Assembly (NCBI GenBank): GCA_949752735.1
Contig: OX457038.1
Span: forward strand, 63,085,470-63,149,469
From: Lumbricus terrestris
Lineage: Eukaryota; Annelida; Clitellata; Crassiclitellata; Lumbricidae
Reading direction: 5' to 3'
Length of the DNA: 64,000 nucleotides
Shown: positions 10,768 to 56,974 of the stretch, in pieces
Position numbering within the stretch: the stretch's first letter is position 1
Layout: each line of letters opens with the position of its first letter
Position numbers and translations under genes: made by a program
The notes under the pieces: generated by a model
What the model saw: the letters and a program-made list of their open reading frames with translations, nothing else
Databases searched by the model: none
What the model was told of the DNA's origin: nothing

Positions 10768-11024
10768 CAGTGGCGTAGACAAGGGGTGTTTCGGGGGTTA
10801 AAATCCCCCAATGGCTGATGAAGTTTTTTAAAGGTTATTTATTCACTTAAATAAGAAAAAACAAAACAATTGCTTGTAGTAACAATTGTTTTTCTTACTT
10901 TATTCCCTTTGTTACTTTATTCCCTTTTATTTACTGTAATACTGTTGGGTCAGTGTCAGAAAGGGCATCCGGCCAGGCCATAAAACCCCCAAACCCCCAT
11001 CATAAATTCCTGGCTACACCACTG
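10768..11024. mobile_element. Non-autonomous hAT-like element (MITE), family A copy 1
   Basis: The ends are CAGTGGCGTAG and its imperfect inverse CTACACCACTG. The flanks CATATGGA and CTTATGGA match at 7 of 8 bases, an 8-bp target duplication as made by hAT transposases. The body has G/C-rich ends and an AT-rich centre without coding capacity. A second copy with the same ends and related body lies at 46299-46462. Confidence 0.8.
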
Positions 11025-11225
11025 CTTATGGAGCATACGCTATTTTATCTATGATGTAGGTATGGTATGTGTACATTTATTGTGTCATACGTTGCATACG
11101 TTTGCATACATCAACATTAATTTTTTACTTGCGCGTATCACTCACCTGTTCAGAATCGGACTTTAAAGTATAACTGGAATAACTGCTACTATCAGCACAA
11201 AAATACACTCGATCATTTCATTCAA

Positions 11226-11510
11226 CAGACCCCTCATGATAATCCACAACATTTATTTTGTCCAAAAGATGATCATTTGCATGAATGTACACTGTGCAGT
11301 GTACATTGATTTCTACATAAACGTATTTTGTTCATTCTGCACCAGTGCAATTGAAATGACGTTTTTAACGTACGCTAGAAGTGCGCTAATTTTTTCAATA
11401 AGTATGGCTCGCACATGTTATTCTCGTAGGCAACGTACGGTCGCACTATGCTTCTACGGAAACTCTTCTGTTACTTCACATTTTCTACGGGCCATGAAAG
11501 CATTGACAAC
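11226..11510. repeat. Dispersed repeat, copy 1
   Basis: This stretch shares several blocks with 19190-19400, in the same order and orientation, including TTTTTAACGTACG and a TTTGCAT-containing segment. The copies are well diverged. No coding capacity or ends were recognised. A minus-strand AATAAA (11252-11257 on +) lies in it and may serve gene 2. Confidence 0.45.
11252..11257 (-). terminator. Possible polyadenylation signal of gene 2
   Basis: TTTATT on the plus strand reads AATAAA on the minus strand, about 540 bases after the stop codon of the myotubularin gene. Other positions are possible; this is the first canonical hexamer that I noticed. Confidence 0.3.
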
Positions 11511-11795
11511 ACCGTAACCCAGTACATCACCTACTCTGAACACCGTTTTCATTCAAATATTATTCTCAAACAGCGCTCATGATCACCATCACCTATATAC
11601 ATATACACACACAATTCCAAAGTCACTATTACATAAACTACTATTATATCACGGTTACATCATCATCATCACCGCTATCATCGTCATTATATTTACGAAG
11701 AAACACACTGAAATACAGCTGACCATATTGAACAGAGCAATTGCGTCCATAGTCTAGTCCTAATTCTTAAGGTTACGAGGTCAGAGAGCAGCGCT

Positions 11796-46664
<34,869 letters not shown>

Positions 46665-46860
46665 CTAAAACAGTCAAAATTTAATTGATAGCGATTTGTA
46701 GCCATCCACCTAAAACAGTCAAATCTTCCACTGTCTACAAATCGCAGTCAATTAATCGACAGAGTCAACCAACTCGTCTAACATAGCGCAACCAAAACAT
46801 GTCGTTCAGCATTTTTTAGAACATGATCCAAATCTGGAAATTGTTACGAAGCCATGCATG

Positions 46861-47205
46861 CACGGTTTTGGTCCACTATTCCGAGGGTCCACTATTCCGA
46901 AGGTCCACTATTCCGAACCCTAACCCTAAGCCTAACCCTAACTATAACCGGAATAACCCTAACTCACCCCAACCCTAACCATAACCCTAACCCACCTCAA
47001 TCCCAACCATAACCATAACCCTCCCCCTCCCCAACCCTAACCATTACCCTAAACCTAATCCTAACCCACCCAACCCTAACCCACCCTAACCCAACCCTAA
47101 CTCACTGTAACCCTAACCACAAGGATAACGAACAAAATATAGCGGATACTCGGAACAGTGGACCTTCGGAAGAGTGGACCCTCGGAATAGCGGGCCGTTA
47201 CCGCA
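46861..47205. mobile_element. Inverted-repeat element enclosing telomere-like repeats
   Basis: Both ends carry two to three copies of GGTCCACTATTCCGAAGG-like units in opposite orientation, forming roughly 60-base inverted repeats. Between them 46915-47120 is degenerate CCCTAACC / ACCCTAACCATAA sequence resembling the animal telomere repeat. It lies just upstream of the first placed exon of gene 2. No coding capacity. Confidence 0.7.
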
Positions 47206-47234
47206 TGCACTACACAAAGAAGAACGAAGTTACA

Positions 47235-47300
47235 GTTTTGTATTGTATTCAAACATTTATAAAGCATCTCTTGTAGGGTGGACCATTCAGAGACGCTTAC
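47235..47300 (-). repeat. LINE/SINE tail remnant
   Basis: The minus strand reads ...TCTCTGAATGGTCCACCC TACAAGAGATGCTTTATAAAT and a TACAATACAA tail, a diverged copy of the LINE 3' end described at 34171-35356. Confidence 0.4.
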
Positions 47301-48820
47301 AGTGCGCAAGGCCACTCGAGAAAAAACAGTTTTGGAGAAGACAGAATGTAAAGGAGAGACTGCCAGACAGAAGAAGCATAGAGCGAACAGAATTATAAGG
47401 AGAAAGCCTATTGCAAAGAGAAGCACCAATTGAGGCAAATCAACAAGACTATATACATAAGCCAAAGCAGTTCTAAAGCAAGGAACCAAGTAGTCAATAG
47501 AAAACCTCTGATTAATCTTTATTACCAAGGTTTAAGCCTTGTATACGGTGAGTAAATCTCAATCCGAGGTGAGACACATGTGCACCAAATAACCTCTTAT
47601 GTGTTGTTAGTGTTACAGTGTCAACTCAGGAGGATTGAATGGTTGGATTACAAGTCCATGCAGTCACTGACAAAAGAGACTACCGTATACTGCGAGGAGG
47701 CGGCAGGCATTTGAATGCAGAAGCACGCACTGATGGGATGATCAGTGCTTCTATTAGAATCCATTAAATATATTTGTGTAACTGGCAAATATAAGAGTAA
47801 TGAAACTTGCGGCATAGCCAATGTTTGTCTGCATGGGCAGTTAAACATAAACGTAAACACATTGGTTTAGAGTGCCTGCATGGCCTGTAAGGGATGGTTA
47901 CAAGAGTTGAATCGTCCATCATAGAATCAATTGCTGTGTAGGGACCATGAGCAAGTTCCTAAAATCCACGCTGATCTCTTATAGTTCATAGTTGACTGTA
48001 TAAGGGCCATGAAAATAAAATACCAATTTAATGATGCCATTAGTAATAAGCCCTGTGTTACTGAGTGTAATCTGGACACCAACACCAATTTATAATAAAA
48101 TGTGCACTTGTAAAGACCCATAGCACCTGTATATACAGGCGCCAAATCAGAGTCAATAATGAAACACCATCAGACAAGATTGGCAAAGGCAAATTCAGAC
48201 AACATGTCTAAGATTCAGATTAGCCTTATATAGAGCCAACAGTGGTATATAGCCATCAAACAATAGGCATACACATTAAGTAAAATCGAAGCCATAATGA
48301 AGCTCCCTGTGGTTAATGTTGCAAGCTACCGACCATCATCTTGTCACACTGGTCATTGGTAATTAGGTCTCTGCTCAGCGGGACTTGTCCGTTTTGGCGC
48401 GCCTATTGCTCCCACAATGTTATCCCGAGGAATCATTATGAGAATTTCCTTACTTGCTGGCTACATTGGGATCAATAAAAATGTCTATATGTCTATATAA
48501 ATACATAATGTATAATTCCATAATAAATACGATTTAATAATTATGCAATAATTGATGTAATTTTCCCATCTTTTTAGGACCGTTCCTGCGAAATAATGTA
48601 GTCTCCAATTTACCCTATTTGAAATCCTAAGACCAGGTATAGGTCACCTTCAGTCTTTTAGAGTCTGTGTATATCACAAAAGAAGCTGCAAAAACTTCCT
48701 GTCATCCAACGTCTCACACTCCCCCCCCACCTCAATAGTCAAATCTGGACCCCACCTCTTTCAACTCATGAATATGCGAGTAACTTCAACTGGTTACAAA
48801 AATGTCTGGGGATAACCAGA
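47301..48820. other. No features recognised
   Basis: AT-rich sequence with short unrelated frames. I see no gene, RNA or bounded element. Confidence 0.4.
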
Positions 48821-48821
48821 G

Positions 48822-49624
48822 TAAGGCCAAAAAAAATAATGCTGTGTTTCCGGTAACAGAGCTCTAAGAAATTGGGTAGGTAGGTCGAAAAATATTTTTA
48901 TTTTGGTAAAATATTTTTATACAGTGACTATCCGAAAAATTATACCCAACTACTCTTTTTTGCATAAAGGTACACGCTGCAACAAAGTACGTGTTCCAAG
49001 CAAGTATAAACTGCTTATTTCCCGACTGTCTGCACCTAAAATTTGCTCTAGAAAACAATTCTATTAATTTCATTTTGTTGACATCTTTTCTGGTAAGATA
49101 AAGTGGGAAGGGAATGGGAAGATGAGTGCGAACAAAACATCACTGCTAAGGGTCGCTCCAGACTGGCCGAGCCAGTGACTAGTTACACCTAGAGGTTGCT
49201 AGATTTATTTTCTCTAGTCACCGATACAGGTGGCTCAAGTGAGAATGATAAGGCTAGAGGTTTTTCAAGACTGGCAACCAGGAAGTAGTTAGGCAGGCGT
49301 GAAACTTTAAGGCAATGTCACTGTAAATAAAAAAAATGCAAAAATTTTTCCGAGTCTCGGCAATAAAAGTGAGTCGGTCGGGTTACCGGGAACACAACAT
49401 TTTTTGGCCTAAGATCCAACTCTATACGGAAGCAAAGTCACCATATTATGTCAATAAAAGTATTTTTAAACAAGTTTTAAAAATTTGAAAAAAAAATTTT
49501 TAATAAAAAAATTTTTTAATAAATTTTTTTTTCAATCAAATTTTTTTACAAAATTATTTGAGTCGCGGCAATGAAAGAGGGTCGGTCGGGTTACCGGAAA
49601 CACAACATTATTTTTTTGCCTAAC
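48822..49624. mobile_element. TIR element remnants with GTTACCGGAAACACAAC ends
   Basis: A segment of about 60 bases occurs three times: inverted at 48822-48880 and direct at 49350-49411 and 49558-49624. Each includes GGTTACCGGRAACACAACAT and a run of T before GCCTAA. The first and second copies could be the two ends of one element. 49450-49560 is a T/A-rich palindromic filler. Confidence 0.55.
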
Positions 49625-50589
49625 AAAAGTCCATTGACCAGATAAAAGATGGTTAAGCAGGTTCTAGCTACATTAGTATCTGCTGCTTCCAGACCGTACT
49701 CTCATGATTGTGGACAACTGCCTTAAGTAAGTGAATTGTAAATCCGCAAGTCCATGGTTTAGAGATTAGGAAGCCAATGAAATTCTACAGTGACATTATT
49801 AAACATTGGGCAAGTACGTATTTAATGGGTTGCCAAAGTATAATGGATAAGAACACCTGCATGTACAAGGGGAACCGGACATTATCCCCCCCAGAACATT
49901 ATTCCCCCCGGACAAAAGCCCCCAGACATTACCCCTAACGGTAGGGCATTATCCCCCCTGGTCTATGATATCATCACCTAAAAAAGTGATGTAGCTTTTC
50001 CGGAAAAATATTCTTCGGAAAATTTTCCAACAAATTTCCGGAAACTTTCCGGAAATTTTCCATACAACCAGAAAAATACATCTGACTCCCAATGTCGGAT
50101 TTTCAGTATCAAACAACACTAGAAAATTTCGTTTTTAAAGTTCCTTTATAGAACATTTTTTCCAATGTTGTAAACATTCACCTTTAATAAAAGAATTAAA
50201 ATGAACATTAAACACTGTTCATTAGCAGGATGGATGGACTAATTACTATTCATGTCTCGGAAATGTTGATGGCATCCCTAATTGATGGCTAGATGGATGA
50301 GTGGTAAAACTGATGGACACAAGTATACACATCAAATGGTGTTCATGTTAAACTGGAGTGGCATGCTGCAGGAAGCAGACGAAATCCCTTATAAGTTCCA
50401 AGCACTGGAATTAAAACACCCTGATCGAAATCGAATGGTTTTAAAACGATTATGGAAAAAATGGACAATGAAAGACTGGTCATCATCATAAGCGAGTACA
50501 TCCAGCAAGATGAACTGACCAAAATGTCCACGAAGTTTGGCTGTAATGTAACTTGATCAAAAGATGACAATTTCTATATATAACACTAG

Positions 50590-50960
50590 CTTACCCGGCC
50601 GCAAATGGACGATTTTGTAAAAACCGACAGTTACATATAAATTTGGGCTATAGAAGACGGCCGGATATACGTTTTGAAACGCGCCCGAAGAATGGGTTTG
50701 AAACGCGCCCGAAGAATGGGCAGACGGATGCGTCTTCAAACTCGAAATGCCTGGACTCCATCGACGTCTATCGGATGGAATTAAAAGTTGTGTTTTTTTG
50801 GTCATAAAGATTGTGCTTTTTCTCAAAAGGCATTATACAAACCCGCTCATGTCCGAATGGAACGTTTTGCGAAAATTTTAAAAACAATAGGTCAAGAATT
50901 TTCCGAGGTCCTTCATGTCGAACGGTAACGTTTTACATTTTTATTTATATAGATGGTCAG
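50590..50960. repeat. Dispersed-repeat-like block with a 24-bp duplication
   Basis: It begins ACTAGCTTACCCGGCCGC and ends ...TTTTATTTATATAGATGG, a layout seen in widely dispersed invertebrate repeats. Inside, a TTTGAAACGCGCCCGAAGAA segment is repeated directly (50670-50717). Class unknown. Confidence 0.35.
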
Positions 50961-51182
50961 TAGTAAGCTACTTCCAGAATGACTTAAACACACACTCACA
51001 CACACTATGTCACACACACACATACACAACACACACCCACACACACAGCACCATGCACACACACACACACACGATGACATACCCAGACTACTATGAGCCA
51101 GAAAAAATCGTACAGCAAAGACTACAATGGTTTATGCATGTAGAATGAAAGCCAGCTGACTGAATACACCTCATATTGCACT

Positions 51183-51640
51183 AGATGACAGATTAGACTC
51201 ACACAATGGACTATAGATGAAAGATTAGACTCACACAATGGACTAGATGACAGATTAGACTCACACAATGCACTAGATGACAGATAAGACTCACACAATG
51301 CACTAGATGACAGATAAGACTCACACAATGGACTAGATGACAGATTAGACTCACACAATGGACTAGATGACAGATAAGACTCACACAATGCACTAGATGA
51401 CAGATAAGACTCACACAATGGACTAGATGACAGATTAGACTCACACAATGGACTAGATGACAGATTAGACTCACACAATGCACTATAGATGAAAGATTAG
51501 ACTCACACAATGCACTAGATGACAGATAAGACTCACACAATTCACTAGATGACAGATAAGACTCACACAATGGACTAGATGACAGATTAGACTCACACAA
51601 TGCACTAGATGACAGATTAGACTCACACAATGCACTATAG
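51183..51640. repeat. 30-bp minisatellite
   Basis: About 15 copies of a 30-base unit (ACTAGATGACAGATTAGACT and then CACACAATGG), with ATTAG/ATAAG and GGACT/GCACT variants in mixed order. Thirty bases equal ten codons, explaining the open antisense frames (Cys-Glu-Ser-Asn-Leu repeats). Confidence 0.92.
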
Positions 51641-51754
51641 ATGAAAGATAATACTAAGATGAAGGAACAATGACTGCAGACTGCAAAGAATAGATGATGC
51701 AGATGAGGCTATAACTTGCACTAAATTCTAAGGGAAGCAAGGTACAAGTGACAA

Positions 51755-52218
51755 ATGACGGTGTCATGAAACGGAGTATCCCCCCTGAAAGCTATCCGGG
51801 GGGATGAATTAATCTATCCCCCCGGATGGAATTAACCGGTCTATACTATCCGGGGGGATAAACCATTCTATCCCCTTTTTTGAAAAATGCGAATAATAAA
51901 AATATTTATGCTGCAATCAAAATTTAAAGTGACTCTAATTGTTTTAAGTGTCCTAGGCAATGCTCAGATAAAGACAACTCGAATTTATTTAGTGACTCTG
52001 AGTGTTCTTAAGTGTTTTAAATGTTTTAAGTGCTCTAAAAACAGGGCAAAACAAATTATCTAGTCGGAATAAACATACCTGTTAGTGTCATTGTTCAAAA
52101 CAAGGCAGATGAAAATTAATTTGCAAAAAAACTGCATGTGGAAGCTGTTTTTTCGACTTTTTTAATTTTGGGGGGATACAATTAATACGGGGGATACTCT
52201 ATTTCGTGACAACGGCAT
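51755..52218. mobile_element. Non-autonomous TIR element, family F
   Basis: The left end ATGACGGTGTCATGAAAC plus GGAGTATCCCCC pairs with the inverse of the right end GGGGGATACTCTATTTCGTG plus ACAACGGCAT (about 25 of 30 positions). The flanks share ACAA. GGGGGGATAAA-type motifs recur inside. No coding capacity. Confidence 0.6.
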
Positions 52219-52605
52219 ACAATGAAGATCATTATTTATTCCTACCAACCACTGCCCCCCTCAACCCCCCCGCCGATTGGCTGGCACAAGGAACTGGTGC
52301 TAACGATGTATGGGACGACACACAGCTCTCCTTAAAATACTATGGAGCAGACCTTGTCAGACAAATGGTCCCCGAAGAAGCCAAGGACAGACTGCTAACG
52401 ACTGACTATCAGCAGGAATGAAATTCATTTCCTCTGCATCTTGTTTCGATTTATCATCAAGCCACTCCACAGCGTATATGCCCCAGAACTCGAGATTTTA
52501 AATGTCACCAACAAACCATACATATAGTTTGAGGCTTTAATTTACTAATCTCGGTTCACTTCCACCTCTTACTGTGCTGCAGACTGCCATATTTTATTAT
52601 ACACA

Positions 52606-52620
52606 CATATATATATACAC

Positions 52621-52680
<60 letters not shown>
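52606..52680. repeat. (TA)n microsatellite
   Basis: About 70 bases of alternating TA. Confidence 0.95.
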
Positions 52681-52921
52681 AGCATTAAAGCCAATGCATT
52701 TTTCAAATGGCAATCTGTGCTGCAGTTTCTCTTGATTAAAAATTGGTCAACGTATAAATAGATGGCTGGACGGATTCCATTGATAGATGGATGGATTAAA
52801 TACGGATGAATGGCTGGATGAATAGATGGTTGAATGTATGAACTGGATAGACTGGTCCATCGCCAAATACATCCATGGAAGAATTAGCCACTATGCTGCT
52901 ATATGAAGCAACAAACCAATA

Positions 52922-53192
52922 AATCATCACATGCATCATATGCATCACACATGCATCACATGCATTGCATGCATCACACATGCATCACAAATGCATCTCA
53001 TGCATCACATGCATTGCATACATCACATGAAAAACATGAATCACATGCATTGCATGCATCACATGCATCACATGCATCACATGCATCGAATACATCATAT
53101 GCATCACACGCATTGTATGCATCACATACATCGCATACATCACATGCATCATATGCATCACACATGCATCACACATGCATCACATGCATAGC
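52922..53192. repeat. 9-bp CATCACATG tandem repeat
   Basis: About 30 units built from CATCACATG and CATTGCATG variants. The resulting Met-His-His and Ala-Ser-His frames on both strands are artefacts. Confidence 0.9.
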
Positions 53193-53199
53193 ATTCCAT

Positions 53200-55320
53200 T
53201 TAATAAATCATTTAACAATTTACAGCAATGCATCATGGACGCCACCAACATTTGCCAAACATTAATATCACTTAGTGCGGCAACCTTCAAATCCTTGGAT
53301 TCGCCCTTCAATCCGTTTGCAACAACATCCCCCATACATCCACGATCTTAAACACAGCAGACGACTTCTACGTTAACGACGACTGATCCACTTCTGCATC
53401 CTCCGGCCTCGAAGAAATTCCGGACGTGACACCGGAAGCCAAAGCACTCCGCAGCGGAGCGCGAGTTATTTGCGTCGAGCACATATATCCGCATCGCCGA
53501 GTTGATTTAGGGGAATCAAGTGGAATTAGCAGGAAGACTTTAAACGAAATGGAAATGCGAACTGGAACACGACTGAACCCTGACCTTCAGTCCATATCCA
53601 GGAGAATCACGGTTTTAATCCATGGCACAAAGTCCCTGCATAGCTTCCGGCAAATGCAGCTACATAAATTTCACAACTTCGTTCGCTTCATTGCGATATG
53701 GTGCAGTGATAATTCATCAGGGGAAAATCCATGGCATTTATCGGCTTGCTTGAAATTGGATTCGTATTGACGTGCAGCGGCTTAATCAAACAGAACTATG
53801 TATACAGCCAGCCCCCAGATTCTGCAGGCTACTCTCTCAGATTTTAGTAATAAACATGCAATGGTAAATGCAAATGGCTAATGGAACATTTGCAGAACCT
53901 ATCACAACCGGTGTCTTTCAACGTAAAGGCCTATACTTAATGCTGTTTAGCATCCTCTCTGCAGTCCTCCTTGGCCAATATCTGATGTAATATCAGTGGT
54001 AATGGCACAATTCGAATTCATGAGAGGGTTGCATCACCTGCAGAAGCAACCGAAGAGGCCATTACCACCAGGAAATGTTCATTTGTATGAACAATTCCGA
54101 TCGGTAAACCGTTATACGATTCACCCGTCGGGCGTCATATGACGTTCTCAGTTACAGACGAAAAGGTCGCCAGACGCACGCACGACGGACCCGCTAAATA
54201 AATTTTTCATGATCGCATAAATATATCTCTGCAGCGTCAACACCTTCGCGAACGGTAGACGCGTCTCCTGGTTACAAATCAACTGACGATCGAGGCGGCG
54301 GCAATATTAACAGCCGAAGTAGCAGCAGCAGTCATTGCGGGGTATCGTATTAACTGTCCAGGCAGCAATTTCACTGCAGCCAATTGTATATACTGTCCAG
54401 CAATCTTAGAAGCAATATGCATGAACATCGGAAACAGTAATTTCAACAACCCCTCCAGAGTATAGCACTCACGGTAAAACTCAGAAAACTGTGGTACCTC
54501 AAAATCCGTAATTTTAACCTTGATTAATGTTCTTTCAGTCTCCATTCCTTTCTAACTCAGCTGGAAATTATGCCCCATATAGCCTATATAATTCCCACAC
54601 GCTACTTCCACCATGTCCCAAGAGCCCAGTCCATGCAATTACCCACCAATGGCCACCATGCATGTTAGGATCAGGTGTTCAGCAACCAACTTTAATAAAG
54701 GCTCTGGATATCTTCCGTATACACAGGCAGTTAGTTACTATTATTTAGTGGATATACGTGCTCATTAGATGCAGATATAGGATGTGGCTGCAGGCAGTTG
54801 AAAGCGCACACCTGGTTATATATCACCTGTAGAGTATAGAGCGGCGCGTCGAATTTAAACCTAATGTACGGAAGCACCTGAGCGCAAATGCTAAGTAAAA
54901 GATGAAAGCAAAGAAACTGTTATTTTTCACCTGCCAACATCATTAGTAGTCACCAACGCATCTCCTTTCAGCCGAAGCACGCAATGACTCATTAGCAATC
55001 AACAACTGCACAACTACTCCCACTTCTTATATGTCTGCACATGCAATCGCCTAAATTACAAGCTAAAGGAAAACCCTGCATGCAGGGGGTTAAGGTAATG
55101 GTAAACACTTCGGCAAAAAGAGCCGCACGGATGTCCGATCGCTTCTCACTATACCCTCCCAAAAAATCAACTCAACCTTCCAGACCGTAGTTAGCGTTGG
55201 TAAACTGAGTTGTAGGACGAGATGATGGGCGCCTTGCATGGCTGCCAACAGTTAACTTCGACTCCTGTAATTTAACTTGTGACCATGCGTTCATTACTGA
55301 CTGTAATCAAACTGCGCTGT
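53200..55320. other. No firm features; possible 5' region of gene 2
   Basis: No repeats or domains are recognised. It includes the weak candidate first exon of gene 2 (54519-54545). A plus-strand frame of 114 codons at 53426-53770 has no similarity that I recognise. Confidence 0.35.
54519..54545 (-). CDS. Candidate first coding exon of gene 2
   Basis: On the minus strand ATG at 54545 encodes nine residues (METERTLIK) and ends in phase 0 at AAG|GTTAAA, which would join exon 2 (VDGVCLVDRF) to give a start like the family pattern ME-x(3)-T-x-K-V-(E/D). The donor is weak and the distance is 7.9 kb. It was the best of several short candidates that I looked at, so it could be chance. Confidence 0.22.
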
Positions 55321-55339
55321 GTCAGTTTGACAAATAAAC

Positions 55340-55482
55340 GAAGATTATTATTATTATAGTTATTATTAATATTATTGTTATTATCATTATTTTTTTATTG
55401 GAATGGACCCTATTCGCCAAGGTCCCAGTATTATTAGTATTATTAATATTAATATTATTGTTATTATTATTATTATTATTAC

Positions 55483-55542
<60 letters not shown>
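55340..55542. repeat. (ATT)n microsatellite
   Basis: About 150 bases of ATT repeats in two blocks (55340-55390 and 55425-55542). Ile/Leu-rich frames here are artefacts. Confidence 0.92.
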
Positions 55543-55543
<1 letters not shown>

Positions 55544-56000
55544 GTCTCAGGCAACAGCATTGTCGAGAGACAAAGTCTGGCAAACACTATTGACACCCCA
55601 CAAACGTGCAATACAGCTTACTTCGCGTGCACAAGCAAATATAGTCTACACCCAGCTGAATAAACCATATTGTGTGCTGAAAATTCCCCAATATCGCGGT
55701 ATAGTCAATAAACCATCGTATACTGCACACAAAATAATAACGCCACAACTGTGCAACGAAAATATATGGAATCGCACCAAGCTCCTTTAATATCATCCTG
55801 CACAGTGAGCAGCCCAACTCTTCCTTCATCATCAAGTATACTCTAGCTGCGTGACTCATTTTCATTTCGAATGCCAAGATTGATTAAATAGACTTATGAT
55901 GGTTCGACAGATCCTCGAAAACGCATTCCGCTGCTTTTCGTCAACATCGAGCTTAATAAAGCGATTTTATGGCATCTGCTATGCTGCACTTAACTCATAT

Positions 56001-56556
56001 TGTGAGCTAATGTTGTATAGTCTATATAGTCAGTTAATGTTTAGGCGTACGACTAGACCAGCTCAAGGTCAGCGTCTAGACAGTTAGGCCTGCAGGTGAC
56101 AGACTGGCGGGAAAGTTGGCGCGGCTCGGCCGACCGTCGCCGGAGAGCGCGAGAGAGAGAGGGATAGGCAGACAGACAGACGGACAGATAGAAGGACAGA
56201 GCGGCAAGGGGAAGAGTGTACGTCTAGACAGTGAGTTAAGTGGTAGAAGAATGAGTTGGTAAGAGAGAGTAGAAGACGTTTTAGAGAACAGTGGAGTTAG
56301 ATAATAATAGTTGCGTTGCTGTCGTTGAATTCAAGCGTTTGTCGTAGTTGATCCTTTGTTGTGCTATTTGCGTTGTTATGAACGAAGAAGAAAATACAAG
56401 AAACAGAGCTTTGTTGTAATTGAACAAGTTGAGAACTTTAGAAACTTATACACTAGCTTTAGATACCGAAATACAGTGACTAGGTTAGGCCTAGGCTGCG
56501 CTACTGAACACTGAAGAAAAAGGAAGAAAACTTTGAAGGTCAATTGGAGGTTGACA
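56001..56556 (+). repeat. 5' LTR
   Basis: Starts TGTGAGC and ends TTGACA. Matches 62812-63367 at 555 of 556 positions by eye. A TCTATATAG string at about 56020 could be a TATA-like element, and a GA/CAGA-rich zone (about 56150-56200) follows. U3/R/U5 borders cannot be set from sequence alone. Confidence 0.97.
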
Positions 56557-56559
56557 TTT

Positions 56560-56577
56560 TGGTGGCAGCGGTGGGAT
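56560..56577 (+). promoter_or_regulatory. Primer-binding site for tRNA-Leu
   Basis: Three bases after the LTR, TGGTGGCAGCGGTGGGAT is an 18-base perfect complement to the 3' end, including CCA, of animal tRNA-Leu (AAG type, as I know its sequence). Minus-strand DNA synthesis would start here. Confidence 0.88.
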
Positions 56578-56616
56578 ACTGAACTCAAGCAAAGGACGTT
56601 GGGATAGCGAACTCAT

Positions 56617-56778
56617 TTGGAGGAATATTTTCAATTGGAGGAATATTTTCAATCGGAGGAATATTTTCAATTGGAGGAATATTTTCAATTGGAGGAATAT
56701 TTTCAATTGGCGGAATATTTTCAATCGGAGGAATATTTTCAATTGGAGGAATATTTTCAGTCGAAGGAATATTTACGA
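56617..56778 (+). repeat. 18-bp tandem repeat in the element's leader
   Basis: Nine copies of TTGGAGGAATATTTTCAA with small changes lie between the primer site and the gag start. The repeat leaves frames open on both strands (Glu-Glu-Tyr-Phe-Gln; antisense Ile-Glu-Asn-Ile-Pro-Pro), but these do not join gag. A role in packaging or translation is only a guess. Confidence 0.9.
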
Positions 56779-56974
56779 TTGGAGACGCATTTCGGAGTCT
56801 GGTGAGAAGATACAACGGGCATACGAATAACATTACGACAACGCAACGCCAGAGAGAGGTATACAAAACTTGCTTGTTTACCCAAGGAGCCATAAGAATT
56901 AAAGTCAGCCAATCACAGATATTCATAGCCACTCCCTCGATTCTTCACGGTAATCACTGAAGTAAAGAAGTAAG

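Noticed and set aside
51122..51630. Cys-Glu-Ser-Asn-Leu-Ser-Ser-Ser repeat protein on the minus strand, considered as a CRISPR-like or secreted repeat array
   Set aside because: A simple 30-bp minisatellite with no unique spacers between repeats; ten-codon units keep frames open.
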